From JAPLJU01 sp036725345 (GTDB lineage: Bacteria; Desulfobacterota; Syntrophia; Syntrophales; UBA2192), in contig DAIMEJ010000010.1 of the NCBI GenBank assembly GCA_036725345.1, positions 51,345-115,344 on the forward strand: a stretch of 64,000 nt of DNA, given 5' to 3'. Position 1 is the first letter of the stretch, and each line of letters begins with the position of its first letter. Below, piece after piece: positions 51,645 through 61,800 of the stretch. Below the pieces are notes generated by a model. It did not search any database and was not told where the DNA came from. It saw nothing but the letters and a program-made list of their open reading frames with translations. Both the position numbers and the translations under genes were made by a program.

Positions 51645-52841
51645 TCAGCCTGCCTTGCCGGAGAGTGCCTGTTGGGTGTGCAGGGCGATCATCAGTTCCT
51701 CGTCGGTGGGGATCACCCAGGCGCTCACAGGGCTTCCCTGCCGGCTGATGCGCGGCCCTCCGGCCTCGTTTGCTTTCTCATCGAACTCGAGCCCGAGCCA
51801 CCGGGCGGATCGGCAGACCCGCTCACGGACCGGCACCGAGTTTTCACCGATGCCCGCCGTGAATACGACGGCATCAAGACCTCCGAGCGCCGCGGCCATG
51901 GAGCCCAGTTCGCGGGTAATCCGGTAGGCGAAAAGCTCAACGGCCTCTGCGGCCCGGTAATCCCTGCTCGCCAGAAGGGTCCGCATGTCGCTCGAGATCC
52001 CTGAGACGCCCAGAAGCCCGGACTCCTGGTAGACAAGTTTTTCAATGGCCCTCGCATCCATGCCGCACTCGTCTATCAGGTAGAGCATGACGCCCGGGTC
52101 GAGGGTCCCGCATCGTGTCCCCATCATGAGGCCCTCCACGGCGGTGAACCCGAGCGTGCAGGCCACACTTTTCAGACCCTTCATGGCGCAGAGGCTCGCC
52201 CCGTTTCCGAGATGGGCAACGACTGTTCGACCCTTTGCCGCTTCCGGATCATAACCCGGCAGGACGGAGGCGATGTATTCGTAGGAAAGGCCGTGGAAGC
52301 CGTAGCGGCGGACCCCCTGCTCGGTGAACTTCCGGGGCAGGGCGAAGGCCTGGGCCACGGCCGGGATGGTGGTGTGAAAGGAGGTGTCGAAGCAGGCTAC
52401 CTGGGGGATGTCGGGGTTTCTTTTCGCGACGATTCGAATGGCGGCCAGGTTGTGGGGCTGATGAAGAGGCGCCAGGGGGGTGAATTTCGCCAGGTCTTCG
52501 AGGACTTGGTCATTGACGACGGTGGGTTTCGTGTACTCGAGACCGCCGTGAACAACCCGGTGGCCCACAGCCACGATCCGGCCGTCCCGACCCGATGGGT
52601 TCTCCCGGCCCCACTGGAAAAGTGCCTCCACGGCTCCTTCCTGGCCGAGTTTTGTCCCCGGGGGCCAATTCTTTTCACCGATCACCTTCCCGGCACCATC
52701 CTTCACCTTGAAGCGAGGCTCCGTGAAAAGACTCTCGAACTGGCCGTCGGCGAGCGGCTGAGGTTTTTCGTCTCCGCTCTGATAGAGCGTGAACTTCAGG
52801 CTCGATGAACCGGCGTTGAGAACGACGATCAAATCCCCCAT
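51645..52841 (-). CDS. ackA: Acetate kinase
   Basis: Interconverts acetyl phosphate + ADP and acetate + ATP. The product is 398 residues from the ATG at 52841 (GAGGTGAT site). Motifs are VVLNAGSSSLKFTLY, VGHRVVHGG, CFDTSFHTTIP, HLGNGASL and GTRCGTLDPGVMLYL. Length and motifs are complete. It is paired with the MaoC-Pta gene, with a GNAT gene between the two, so acetyl-CoA or acyl-CoA could be converted to ATP. Confidence 0.96.
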   Translation of the reverse strand: MGDLIVVLNAGSSSLKFTLYQSGDEKPQPLADGQFESLFTEPRFKVKDGAGKVIGEKNWPPGTKLGQEGAVEALFQWGRENPSGRDGRIVAVGHRVVHGGLEYTKPTVVNDQVLEDLAKFTPLAPLHQPHNLAAIRIVAKRNPDIPQVACFDTSFHTTIPAVAQAFALPRKFTEQGVRRYGFHGLSYEYIASVLPGYDPEAAKGRTVVAHLGNGASLCAMKGLKSVACTLGFTAVEGLMMGTRCGTLDPGVMLYLIDECGMDARAIEKLVYQESGLLGVSGISSDMRTLLASRDYRAAEAVELFAYRITRELGSMAAALGGLDAVVFTAGIGENSVPVRERVCRSARWLGLEFDEKANEAGGPRISRQGSPVSAWVIPTDEELMIALHTQQALSGKAG

Positions 52842-52920
52842 GGTTATCACCTCACATGATGTACTTGCCGCTTCGCCGGTCGATTCGCCTCCACCGATAC
52901 AGCGATGCGTGCGGGAAACC

Positions 52921-53475
52921 TCACGGTGCTTCTTCTTTGTTCAAGAAAATCGTAACGTGAATTGAGTCGCTTGATGCCTTCGTCACAACGGGAAGGCCGG
53001 CCCGTTCAAAGACCCTGAGCATCTTCTTGTTGCCGTGGAGCACGTCGGCCTCGAACCGGGAGATGCCCTGTGCCCGACCGATCAGCAGCAGGTGCTTGAG
53101 CATGAGCGATGCGAGGCCCTGGCCGTGATAGTCCTCCTCGACCGCGAAGGCGACCTCCGCGGTGGACGGCGGGTCCGATCCTTCATAGGCGATGTAGCGC
53201 CCGCCCCCGACGATCCGTTCCCTGGCACCCTCCTGGACGCACGAGACAAGGGCAACGGTCCGGATAAAGTCTACCTCCGTGGCCTGTATAAGCTCACGGT
53301 CGGTCAAATCTTTCCTGGGTCCGAAAAAGCGCAGGTAGACAGAGCTTGCTTCCAGCCCGTGGAAGGCCTCCCGGAGCAAGACCTTGTCGTCGGGCCTGAT
53401 CGCACGGATCGTTACCGGCCGCTTGTCCCGGAGCTGTTCAACAACGGTGTAGTTCGCGATGTCGCCCCTCATCAT
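52921..53475 (-). CDS. GNAT family N-acetyltransferase
   Basis: The product is 184 residues. The acetyl-CoA site is EEDYHGQGLASLMLKHLLLIGRAQG, fitting the Q/R-x-x-G-x-G/A signature. The N-terminal half has TIRAIRPDDKVLLREAF and YLRFFGPRKDLTDRE, blocks shared with the stand-alone acetyltransferases and Pat-type C-terminal domains that control acyl-CoA synthetases. It sits between ackA and the Pta gene, which suggests protein acetylation linked to the acetyl-CoA/acetyl-P pool. The substrate is unknown. Confidence 0.88.
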   Translation of the reverse strand: MMRGDIANYTVVEQLRDKRPVTIRAIRPDDKVLLREAFHGLEASSVYLRFFGPRKDLTDRELIQATEVDFIRTVALVSCVQEGARERIVGGGRYIAYEGSDPPSTAEVAFAVEEDYHGQGLASLMLKHLLLIGRAQGISRFEADVLHGNKKMLRVFERAGLPVVTKASSDSIHVTIFLNKEEAP

Positions 53476-53564
53476 GGTGAAATCCTCCCGTGAAACGAAA
53501 CCTTATCCGGACAAACCGGAACCGGGGAAAACTAGCCAAGGACTTTGACACGGATCAAAGCGGA

Positions 53565-54986
53565 TCACCTCACGTCGTACTTCCCGGCCCGCTGGGCCTG
53601 GACGACGAGCGTCATGACCGCCACCGAGGCGAGCCTTGTCCTTATCGAGTCCGCACGGCTTGTGAGGACGACGGGAATCCGTGTCCCCAGCACGATACCG
53701 GCCCCTTCAGCCCCCGCAAGGTAGGTGAGCTGCTTGAAGAGCATGTTGGCCGACTCGAGATCCGGCGCCAGCAGAATGTCCACATCGCCGCTTACGGGTG
53801 AGGTAATCCCCTTGGTTTTTGCTGCCTGGGCACTGATGGCGTTGTCGAAAGCCAGGGGCCCGTCGAGGATGCCCCCTGTGATCTGGCCGCGATCGGCCAT
53901 CTTACACAGGGCCGACGCATCGAGCGTTGAGGGGATCTTGGAATTGATGACCTCGACGGCCGAGAGGATGCCCACCTTGGGAACCTCAACGCCGAGTGCA
54001 CGCGCCAGGTCGATGGCGTTCTGGACAATGTCACGCTTGTCCTCGAGCGTCGGGAAAATGTTTACCGCCGCGTCGGTCATGATGAACATCTTTGGGTAGG
54101 TGGCAACATCCATAACAAAGGCGTGGCTGATCCGGCGCGACGTGCGAAGCCCCGCCGCCGCGGGGACGATGGCGCCCATGATCTCGTCGGTGTGGAGGCT
54201 CCCTTTCATCAGGGCTTCCACTTCGCCCATGCGGGCGAGTTCCACGGCTTTCGCTGCCGAAGCATGGCTGTGCTCCGTGGAGACGACCCGGTAGGGTCCA
54301 AGATCAATCTGCGCTTCCTCGGCCGCCTTGCGGATCTTTTCCTCGGGACCGACGAGCACCGGGATGATTAAGCCGCGTCTGGCAGCTTGAATAGCGCCCG
54401 TCAGGGAGTCCCGATCACAGGGGTGAGCGACGGCGCAGGGGACGGGTTCACAGCCCTGGCAGCCCTTGATGAGATGCACAAAGGCATCCCCCCAGCGAAG
54501 CCCGAGCTGTGGCGGCTTGATGTTGTCGTACACGAGCCGCGAGGTGGGCGCCTGCACCGTCACCGTGCCGGTCACAAGCTGCCGTCCTGACTTGTCGACG
54601 CAGCGGCAGTCGAAGACGACGAGGTTGCCCTCTTTCTGTTTTTCCCTGGCGGTGACCTTCGCGGTCAGAGTGTCCCCCACTGCAAAGTCCCCCGAAAACC
54701 GAAGATCCCTGTGGAGGATCTTTGTCCCCGGCCCGGGCAGGCGAGTACCAAGGAGTATTGAAATGATGGCTTCGGCACCGGCCGCCTCCGTCTTTTTCGG
54801 TTCCTGTCGGGTATCCCCGGCGCCCGCACCCTTCACGTAAAAGGCATCCATATCCCCCGAAACCATGGCAGCCAGATCGACCTGATTCTGCATCATGGTG
54901 ACGGTCACTTCAGATGTGGCACCGATCTGGATTTCGTCGAAGGTGACATTTGTTAACTCTTTCAATGATTCTCTCAAGTCTACCAT
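53565..54986 (-). CDS. Bifunctional MaoC-like enoyl-CoA hydratase/phosphate acetyltransferase
   Basis: The product is 473 residues. Residues about 10-150 form a MaoC/hotdog domain (MVSGDMDAFYVKGAG, then ISILLGTRLPGPGTKILHRDLRFSGDFAVGDTLTAKV), the (R)-specific enoyl-CoA hydratase fold. Residues about 165-473 form a phosphotransacylase domain with HSHASAAKAVELARMGEVEALMKGSLHTDEIM, MTDAAVNIFPTLEDK and VILAPDLE-like motifs. The fusion is a known architecture. It is 43 bp downstream of the DUF3141 gene. With AckA it could run acyl-CoA to acyl-phosphate and ATP; the hydratase half can supply (R)-3-hydroxyacyl-CoA. Confidence 0.93.
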   Translation of the reverse strand: MVDLRESLKELTNVTFDEIQIGATSEVTVTMMQNQVDLAAMVSGDMDAFYVKGAGAGDTRQEPKKTEAAGAEAIISILLGTRLPGPGTKILHRDLRFSGDFAVGDTLTAKVTAREKQKEGNLVVFDCRCVDKSGRQLVTGTVTVQAPTSRLVYDNIKPPQLGLRWGDAFVHLIKGCQGCEPVPCAVAHPCDRDSLTGAIQAARRGLIIPVLVGPEEKIRKAAEEAQIDLGPYRVVSTEHSHASAAKAVELARMGEVEALMKGSLHTDEIMGAIVPAAAGLRTSRRISHAFVMDVATYPKMFIMTDAAVNIFPTLEDKRDIVQNAIDLARALGVEVPKVGILSAVEVINSKIPSTLDASALCKMADRGQITGGILDGPLAFDNAISAQAAKTKGITSPVSGDVDILLAPDLESANMLFKQLTYLAGAEGAGIVLGTRIPVVLTSRADSIRTRLASVAVMTLVVQAQRAGKYDVR

Positions 54987-55029
54987 CGGTCCTCACTCCG
55001 CCTGCGATTTGCTGCAGGTCCTTTCCCCG

Positions 55030-57339
55030 TTATTTTGCAGAAGTTTTCTTCCTGCCGGCACCGGCAGGCTTGTCCCCAGGTGTCCTCGCCGTGATTACTT
55101 CGACGATCCTGTCGATCATGTTCTGCTGTTCCTTTTTGATGCCTTCCAGCTTGCGGCCCCACTCAAGGAAGCTCATCACCCGTTCCCGGTCTTCCTTCCT
55201 GGAAAGCAGCAGGGGCAGTGCGTGAAGCGTCCGTTCCGGCTCCAGGAGCACCATGACCCCTGCCTCGGAGACCATCGTACGCCTCTCGGCATCGGTGAGT
55301 TCTGACAGTACCTTGTCCTGGCTGACGACCTCCTCGCCCATTTCCAGGCGTGTCAACGGGATGGCCTCGGCGAAGCGGCCCACGAGGGCGCTGATCCTTG
55401 CCAGGGCCTCGGGATATCCGCCTTTTTCAATCCGCGCCAGTACTTCCTTGATGACGGGGAGTTCGCGGGGGTCAGGCACCGCCACGGGCCCCTGACCGGC
55501 CTTGACATCCCCGGAAATACCCAGGGCGATCATCGAGCCGTAGATCTGGAAGAAGGCCGATTCGCACGCGGTGTCGCGCAGATCGCGGTACAAGTCCCAG
55601 GAACCCGACATCATTTCAGACCAGGCTCCCTCGAGTCTGCGGAAGGGGTTATCATGAGAGACCGGCTTCCTGCCCGCCCTGACGGTGGAAGCCATGGCCG
55701 CCACCGGCCACATCATCGGGTTCAAATCGCTGAAGAACCAGTGCTGTACCCGCAGAGGGTGAAGTGTGCGGCCCAGCTGCGCCGTCGTCTCGTTGACCAT
55801 GGCCCTGACCAGAGGCCTTCCATAGAGAGAGTAAGCCTTTTCGTTCAAAACCGACACCTCGGCGACGAGTTCGAAGGGTTTCTCGTCCCTGCGCTCCAGC
55901 CGGTTGAACCGCCGGAGATCCTCGAGCTGCACCTCCCGGAAGCTGGAGAGGTATTTGTCCTTGCCCTTTCCTGATGTCTCCTCGAGTTCCATGACGTAGA
56001 GGCCGGGCCGCAGCAGATCGATGTAGTCGAGGGCCTCTATGATCTCCGTGTGTTCCTTCTGCGCGACCTTGCTAGAAACGAAAATTCCGAGGTGACCGAT
56101 ATCTTCCTGCTGGAGTGCCACGATGACCTGGCCGTTGGCTTTGATCTCCGCCGTGCTCGTGTATACGTCTGAGATCCAGTTTATCGCCTGCTGGGGCGGC
56201 GTGATGTTGTCACCCTTAGAAGAAAAGATGACGATGGGCGAGCGTATGGCCTTGAGGTCTACGTAGCGGGTTCCGGGAGCCGCCTTCACCTCACCCCGGG
56301 CCAGCTTGTTGCCCACAAAGAGGTTGTCCACGATCCAGCGGATCTCCTCTTCGTTCATCAGCGTGTAGCCGCCAAACCATTTCTCGAACTCCAGGAACCT
56401 CTCCCGCTCCGTGTCGATATTTTTCCAGACGTTGTAATATTTGTCCCAGTTGGTGTTCGCCGGGTTCAGGTATTCGAAGTTCTGCACCAGGTAGGCCCCG
56501 TCGAACTTGCCATTGCCGAGATCGCTGGCGAGCAGTGACATCCAGGAGCCCCCGAGGAGTCCACCGCTGTATCGCATCGGGTTTTCACCTGCACCCCCAC
56601 TCCAGCTGCCGCTCCAGTACGACATGGGCGCGCCGTTGATGACGATGGGACCCGTCATGTCCGGGCTGGCGGCCGCAATCAGCATGGAGGCCCAACCTCC
56701 CTGGCAATTGCCGTAGATGGTCGGCTTGGGGCTCTTCGGATGCCGCTTCACGACGGTTTCCAGGAATTTCGCCTCGGCGGCGGTTATGTCAGGAATCGTC
56801 TGCCCCGGAACAGGCTCCGGGAAGAAGATGACGAAATAGACAGGGTGTCCGAATTCAAGGGCAACGCCGACCTCCGATTGGCGTTTGAATCCCCCGATCC
56901 CCGGTCCATGGCCGGCCCGGGGGTCCACGATGATGAAGGGCCGCCTGCTGTCATCAACCTTCGCCCCCTCCGGCGGTATGATCCGGACCAGGGCGTAGTT
57001 GACGGGTCGATCAAACTTCCTCCCGTCGGAAATCATTTCCCATTCGAATGAAAGGAGAGGCGGCATCCCTGCCTTTATGTGCTGAATGAAATTATTCCCG
57101 CGCTCGCGCATGATATCCCAGAAGAGGACTGAACGCTGGGCCGCATCGGTCATATAGGAAGTCCAGGCCTGCCAGGGATTGTCGGGGATCGCGCCCTCCA
57201 CAGGTTTCTGATCCAGAGCGATCTTCTGCATATGGCCAAGGAACGTTTTTTGAGCCTCGAGGATGCGGGTCGCGTAGAGCCGGCCGATCTTTCCCATGAG
57301 ATTGAAGAAGTCCTCTATTTTTTTCTGCTCATTTTCCAT
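55030..57339 (-). CDS. DUF3141 alpha/beta-hydrolase related to PHA synthase
   Basis: The product is 769 residues with an AAAGGGGG site. An N-terminal helical part of about 110 residues precedes an alpha/beta hydrolase fold. The nucleophile elbow is GNCQGGWA with Cys212, the G-x-C-x-G lipase box of PHA synthases, not the Ser box of lipases. The likely Asp377 is in SSKGDNITPP and His416 in EDIGHLGIFVS, giving a PhaC-like Cys-Asp-His triad. The last 300 residues are helical and unassigned. It heads the group DUF3141, MaoC-Pta, GNAT, ackA and DUF2254, suggesting polyhydroxyalkanoate or acyl transfer chemistry; polymer synthesis is not proven. Confidence 0.85.
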   Translation of the reverse strand: MENEQKKIEDFFNLMGKIGRLYATRILEAQKTFLGHMQKIALDQKPVEGAIPDNPWQAWTSYMTDAAQRSVLFWDIMRERGNNFIQHIKAGMPPLLSFEWEMISDGRKFDRPVNYALVRIIPPEGAKVDDSRRPFIIVDPRAGHGPGIGGFKRQSEVGVALEFGHPVYFVIFFPEPVPGQTIPDITAAEAKFLETVVKRHPKSPKPTIYGNCQGGWASMLIAAASPDMTGPIVINGAPMSYWSGSWSGGAGENPMRYSGGLLGGSWMSLLASDLGNGKFDGAYLVQNFEYLNPANTNWDKYYNVWKNIDTERERFLEFEKWFGGYTLMNEEEIRWIVDNLFVGNKLARGEVKAAPGTRYVDLKAIRSPIVIFSSKGDNITPPQQAINWISDVYTSTAEIKANGQVIVALQQEDIGHLGIFVSSKVAQKEHTEIIEALDYIDLLRPGLYVMELEETSGKGKDKYLSSFREVQLEDLRRFNRLERRDEKPFELVAEVSVLNEKAYSLYGRPLVRAMVNETTAQLGRTLHPLRVQHWFFSDLNPMMWPVAAMASTVRAGRKPVSHDNPFRRLEGAWSEMMSGSWDLYRDLRDTACESAFFQIYGSMIALGISGDVKAGQGPVAVPDPRELPVIKEVLARIEKGGYPEALARISALVGRFAEAIPLTRLEMGEEVVSQDKVLSELTDAERRTMVSEAGVMVLLEPERTLHALPLLLSRKEDRERVMSFLEWGRKLEGIKKEQQNMIDRIVEVITARTPGDKPAGAGRKKTSAK

Positions 57340-57425
57340 GGCTGACCCCCTTTGAACGAAACACGGTTGTTCTTGAAATGATGACTGACGTCACGAATGT
57401 TGTGAGGGCATTACGATCATTAAAT

Positions 57426-58883
57426 CTACTGGCCCTGCGGTTTTTCTTCGCCCCTCTCGGGTGCTGCGACCGCCTGTGTCATCTTGTCCGCCTCCACAAC
57501 CCATCCGCCGCCCACGGCCTTGTAGAGGTTCACCATTGCCTGGAACAAAACCCCCTGGGTCTGGGCATGCTGAAGCTCCGCGTTGAAAAGGCTCCGCTCG
57601 GCATCCAAAACCTCGATGTAACTCGTGTATCCGTTCTCGTAACGAAGCCTTGCAATCCGGGCATACTCCCTCAGCGCGTCCACCTGCCTCTTCTGAGCCT
57701 CCAGCTGCTCCCGGGTTCTCTTCTGATCGATCAGGGCGTCATCCACCTCCCGGAAAGCGTTCTGGATGATGTTCTGGTAATTGTAAAGCGACTGCTTCTG
57801 TATCGCCTCCGTGGCCTTCAACTGACCCATGAGGGCTCCCCCCGTGAAGATCGGAGCTGTTGCATTCCCCGCATAACTCCACAACTTCGCCGGACCGGTG
57901 AAGAGGTTATCCAGAGCAGAGCTGGACCACCCGAAAAGGCCCGTGAGTGAAATGGTGGGGAAAAACTGCGCCTTGGCCACCCCGATCCGCGCATTGGCGG
58001 CAATGAGGGCCTGTTCCGCCTGGCGGATGTCCGGACGCCGCTCCAGCAGATCCGAGGGCAACCCCGACGGGACGGCAGGCAAAACAAGCTCGTCCATGCT
58101 CTTGCCCCGCAGGATGGGTCCCGGATTTCTCCCGATCAGGACACTCAAACCGTTTTCCTGGAAGGCCACCTGTTTCTCTATATTAGGGATCGTCGCCAGC
58201 GCCGATTCGTACTCGGACTTCACCTGGTTCAGCTCCAGCTCCGAGATGACCCCCCCGTCATAACGAAGCTTGAAGAGGTCGTACGACTCCTTCCTGACCT
58301 GAGCCGTCCGTTTGGCCACCTCCAGTTGCTTGTCCAGATCCCGAAGGTTGATGTAGCTATTGGCCACGGCACTCACCAGCGAAAGGATCACCGCCTGACG
58401 GGCCTCCTCTGTGCTCAGCAGATCCGCCCGGGCCGCTTCTGTGGACCTTCGCAACTTCCCCCACAAATCGATCTCCCAGTACCCGTTGAAGGCTACCTGG
58501 TAATTGTCCACCGGGTTCTTCAGGGCAGAAGTCACAGCTGAAGACATGCCCTCCTCGGACACCCGGTTTCGTCCCGCCGAGGCGCTGCCCCCGATCTGAG
58601 GGAAAAGGCCCGATCGACCTACCCAGTACCGCCCCACGTACTCCTCCACACGGGCCGTGGCAATCCGCAGGTCGTCGCTCTCCTTCAGGGCCGTCCGGAT
58701 CAGCTCATCCAGCACCGGGTCCTCGAACTGAGTCCACCAGGCGGTGTTGGCCAAGTCCTTTGCCTCCTTCTCCTCCACACGCCAAGCCGTCGGGGTGTCC
58801 ACCGCAGGGCGCTTGTAGTCGGGACCCACCGCACAGCCCGCAAGAAGCAGCACAATGATTATGGAGAGGATCGTTTTATTCAT
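57426..58883 (-). CDS. RND efflux outer-membrane channel lipoprotein (OprM/NodT type)
   Basis: The product is 485 residues from the ATG at 58883 (AAAGGAGGGG site). A signal peptide with lipobox LLAGC is followed by AVGPDYKRP, the typical NodT-family start. Two OEP repeats follow, with helical blocks such as LDELIRTALKESDDLRIATARVEE and RYENGYTSYIEVLDAERSLFNAEL. It forms the outer-membrane exit duct for the pump. It overlaps the pump gene by 8 bp and is the last gene of the three-gene operon. Confidence 0.95.
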   Translation of the reverse strand: MNKTILSIIIVLLLAGCAVGPDYKRPAVDTPTAWRVEEKEAKDLANTAWWTQFEDPVLDELIRTALKESDDLRIATARVEEYVGRYWVGRSGLFPQIGGSASAGRNRVSEEGMSSAVTSALKNPVDNYQVAFNGYWEIDLWGKLRRSTEAARADLLSTEEARQAVILSLVSAVANSYINLRDLDKQLEVAKRTAQVRKESYDLFKLRYDGGVISELELNQVKSEYESALATIPNIEKQVAFQENGLSVLIGRNPGPILRGKSMDELVLPAVPSGLPSDLLERRPDIRQAEQALIAANARIGVAKAQFFPTISLTGLFGWSSSALDNLFTGPAKLWSYAGNATAPIFTGGALMGQLKATEAIQKQSLYNYQNIIQNAFREVDDALIDQKRTREQLEAQKRQVDALREYARIARLRYENGYTSYIEVLDAERSLFNAELQHAQTQGVLFQAMVNLYKAVGGGWVVEADKMTQAVAAPERGEEKPQGQ

Positions 58884-61800
58884 GACCCTTCCCCTCCTTT
58901 TCTGTCTCTTCAACCATGAGGTGCTTACTTCCTCCGCGGTGCGATAGTTTCTCCACGACGTAGAACGTTACCGGGATGAGGAAGATTGCGATGAAGCTTG
59001 CCGCCAGCATCCCGCCGATGACGGCCATCCCCATCACCTGCCGCGAGATCGCCCCGGCGCCGCTTGCAAGGGCGAGCGGCACGCAGCCCAGGATGAAGGC
59101 AAAGGACGTCATGAGGATCGGCCTCAGCCGAAGTTTCGCGCCCGTCAGGGCCGCCTCGACGACGGGCTTGCCCTTGTCATATTCCATCTTGGCGAACTCG
59201 ACAATAAGGATGGCGTTTTTCGCGGCAAGACCGATGAGCATGACGAGACCGATCTGGGCATAGACGTTGTTCTCGAATCGCATCAGCCACAGGGCGCCGA
59301 AGGCCCCCATGACGGCGATAGGCGTCCCCAGGAGCACGCTGAAGGGAAGGGACCAGCTCTCGTACTGGGCGGCCAGGATCAGGAAGACGCAAAGAAGCGA
59401 GAAGCCGAAGATGACGGCAGGCGACACTCCCTCCTGGGCCTTCTTCTCCTGGTAGCTCATGCCAAGGTAATCGAAGCCCATCTCGCTCGGCATCGTCGCG
59501 GCGAAGACCTGCTCGAGGGCTTCCATGGCCTGAACGGAGCTGTATCCAGGCGCGGCAGACCCGTTGATCTGGGCGCTGCGGTAGAGGTTGTAGCGCATGG
59601 TGAACTCCGGCCCGGCGGTGGACCGCACGCTCGTGACAGCGGCAAGGGGGACCATCACCCCATCGCTGTTTCTCACATGGAACTGACCGAGATTTCTTGC
59701 ATTCGTCCTGTACTCGCCCTCGGCCTGGACGTAGATCTGCCACTGACGGCCGAAACGGTTGAAGTAGTTCACGAAGGCGCCCCCCATGAAGCACTGGAGG
59801 GTTTTGTAGACATCCGAAAGGGTGATCCCCTGCTTGAGGACCTTGTCGCGGTCCACGTCCACGAAGACCTGGGGCACCGTCGGGCGGAAGGTCGTGCTGA
59901 GTCCGGCAAGCTCCGGCCTCTTGCGGGCCGCCTCGAGAAATTTGTTGGTCTGTTCGGTCAGGAACGCAATGTCCTTCCCCGCCCGGTCTTCGAGGATGAA
60001 GGTGAAACCTCCCGAGGTCCCGACTCCGGGTATAGCCGGGGGCGGGAACGAAAAGGCGATGGCTTCCGTCAACCCTCTCAACTCGTTATTCAGGTGGGCC
60101 TTGATGGCCTCGTACTTCTCCTCCGGTTTCTTCCGTTCCGCCCAGTCATGAAGCGTGACGAAGAAGAAGGAGCTGTATGTGTTCACAACGCCGCTCAGCA
60201 TGCTGAACCCGACGACGGCGGTGCAGTATTTCACGCCGGGGGTCTTCATGATAATTTCTTCGGCCTTCTTCGTCACGGCATCGGTCCTCTGCAGCGAGGC
60301 CGCATCGGGAAGCTGAAGCCCCGCAAAGACATATCCCTGGTCCTCGTCGGGGAGGAAGGAAACCGGCAGGTGCTTCCCGAAGAAACCGGCCATGACGGCG
60401 GTGCCGAGCAGGAAGAGGAGGCTCATCTTGCTCTTGCGGATGAGATGATCGCACCAGTTCACGTACCCGTCCGTCGAACGGCCGAAGACCTTGTTGAACC
60501 CGTCGTAGAATTTCTGCAGCGGCCCACGGCCCTTCTTCTTCGGTCGAAGCAGCAGAGCCGCAAGGGCCGGCGAGAGTGTGAGCGCGTTGAAGGCCGAGAT
60601 GATGACGGAAACGGCGATCGTCACCGCGAACTGCTGGTAAAGGCGCCCCGTGATCCCCGGGATGAAGGCCGTGGGTACGAAGACAGCGGCCAGGATGACT
60701 GCGATGGCGATGACAGGACCCGACACCTCCTCCATGGCCCTGAGGGTTGCATCCTTCGGGGACATCCCGTGCTCGATATGGTGCTCCACGGCCTCGACAA
60801 CGACGATGGCATCGTCGACGACAAGTCCGATGGCCAGGACCAGGCCGAAGAGTGAGAGCGTGTTGATGGAAAACCCCAGGAGAGGAAAGAACACGAAGGT
60901 CCCAATCAGCGAAACCGGAACAGCCAGAAGCGGGATGAGTGTCGCCCGCCAGCCCTGCAGGAAGACGAAGACGACGATGAGGACAAGAACGAGGGCCTCG
61001 AAGAGGGTGTGAATGATCTCCTTGATGCCCTCCGTGACGGCAAGGGTCGTGTCCAGGGCGACTACGTAGTCCAGGTCGGCGGGGAATCTCTCCTTGAGTT
61101 CCGCCATCACCTTCTTGGCGCCGTCGGCGGCCTGTATCGCATTGCTACCGGGCAACTGGTAAAGGGCGATGATAGCCGCGGGCTTGCCGTTCAGCCGGCC
61201 GATCATGGTGTAATTCTGGGCCCCCAGCTCGATCCGCCCCACGTCCCTGATGCGCACGAGGGATCCGTCCGGGTTGGCCCGGATGACGATTTCACCGAAT
61301 TCCGCTTCGTTCTGGAGGCGGCCCTGGGATCGGACGGCATAGGTGAACTCCTGGCCCGGCGGCACGGGCTCGCCGCCCACCTGACCGGCAGGGTTGACGG
61401 TGTTCTGCTGCTGCACGGCGCTCACGATCTCAGGGATGGTGATCCCCAGGGAGGCGAGCCGGTCGGGCCTCACCCAGAGGCGCATGGCGTACTGACCGGC
61501 GCCGAAGACGGTGACGCTCGCGATACCGGGCACGCGGGTCATCTGGTCGTTGACGTTGATGTAGGAATAATTGGCCAAAAAAACGTTGTCGTAGGTCCCG
61601 TTGGGGGAAAAGAGGGCAAACATGATGAGCGGTGACGCCGTTGACTTCTGAACCGTCACACCCTGGTTGATGACGTCCGAGGGCAGTTGCGAGTTGGCCT
61701 GGTTGGACCTCATCTGGGCGAGGATCTGATCGGTGTTGGGGTCCGTCTTGATGTCAAAGTTCACGGTGAGCTTCAGTGTGCCGTCGTTCGCGTTGAGGGA

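Noticed and set aside
53480..53570. Possible further GGAC-type operator upstream of the GNAT gene (GGACAAACCGG and GGACTTTGACAC)
   Set aside because: Each has only one good half-site; the second half does not match GTCC, so it is not a palindrome of the 38.9-kb type.
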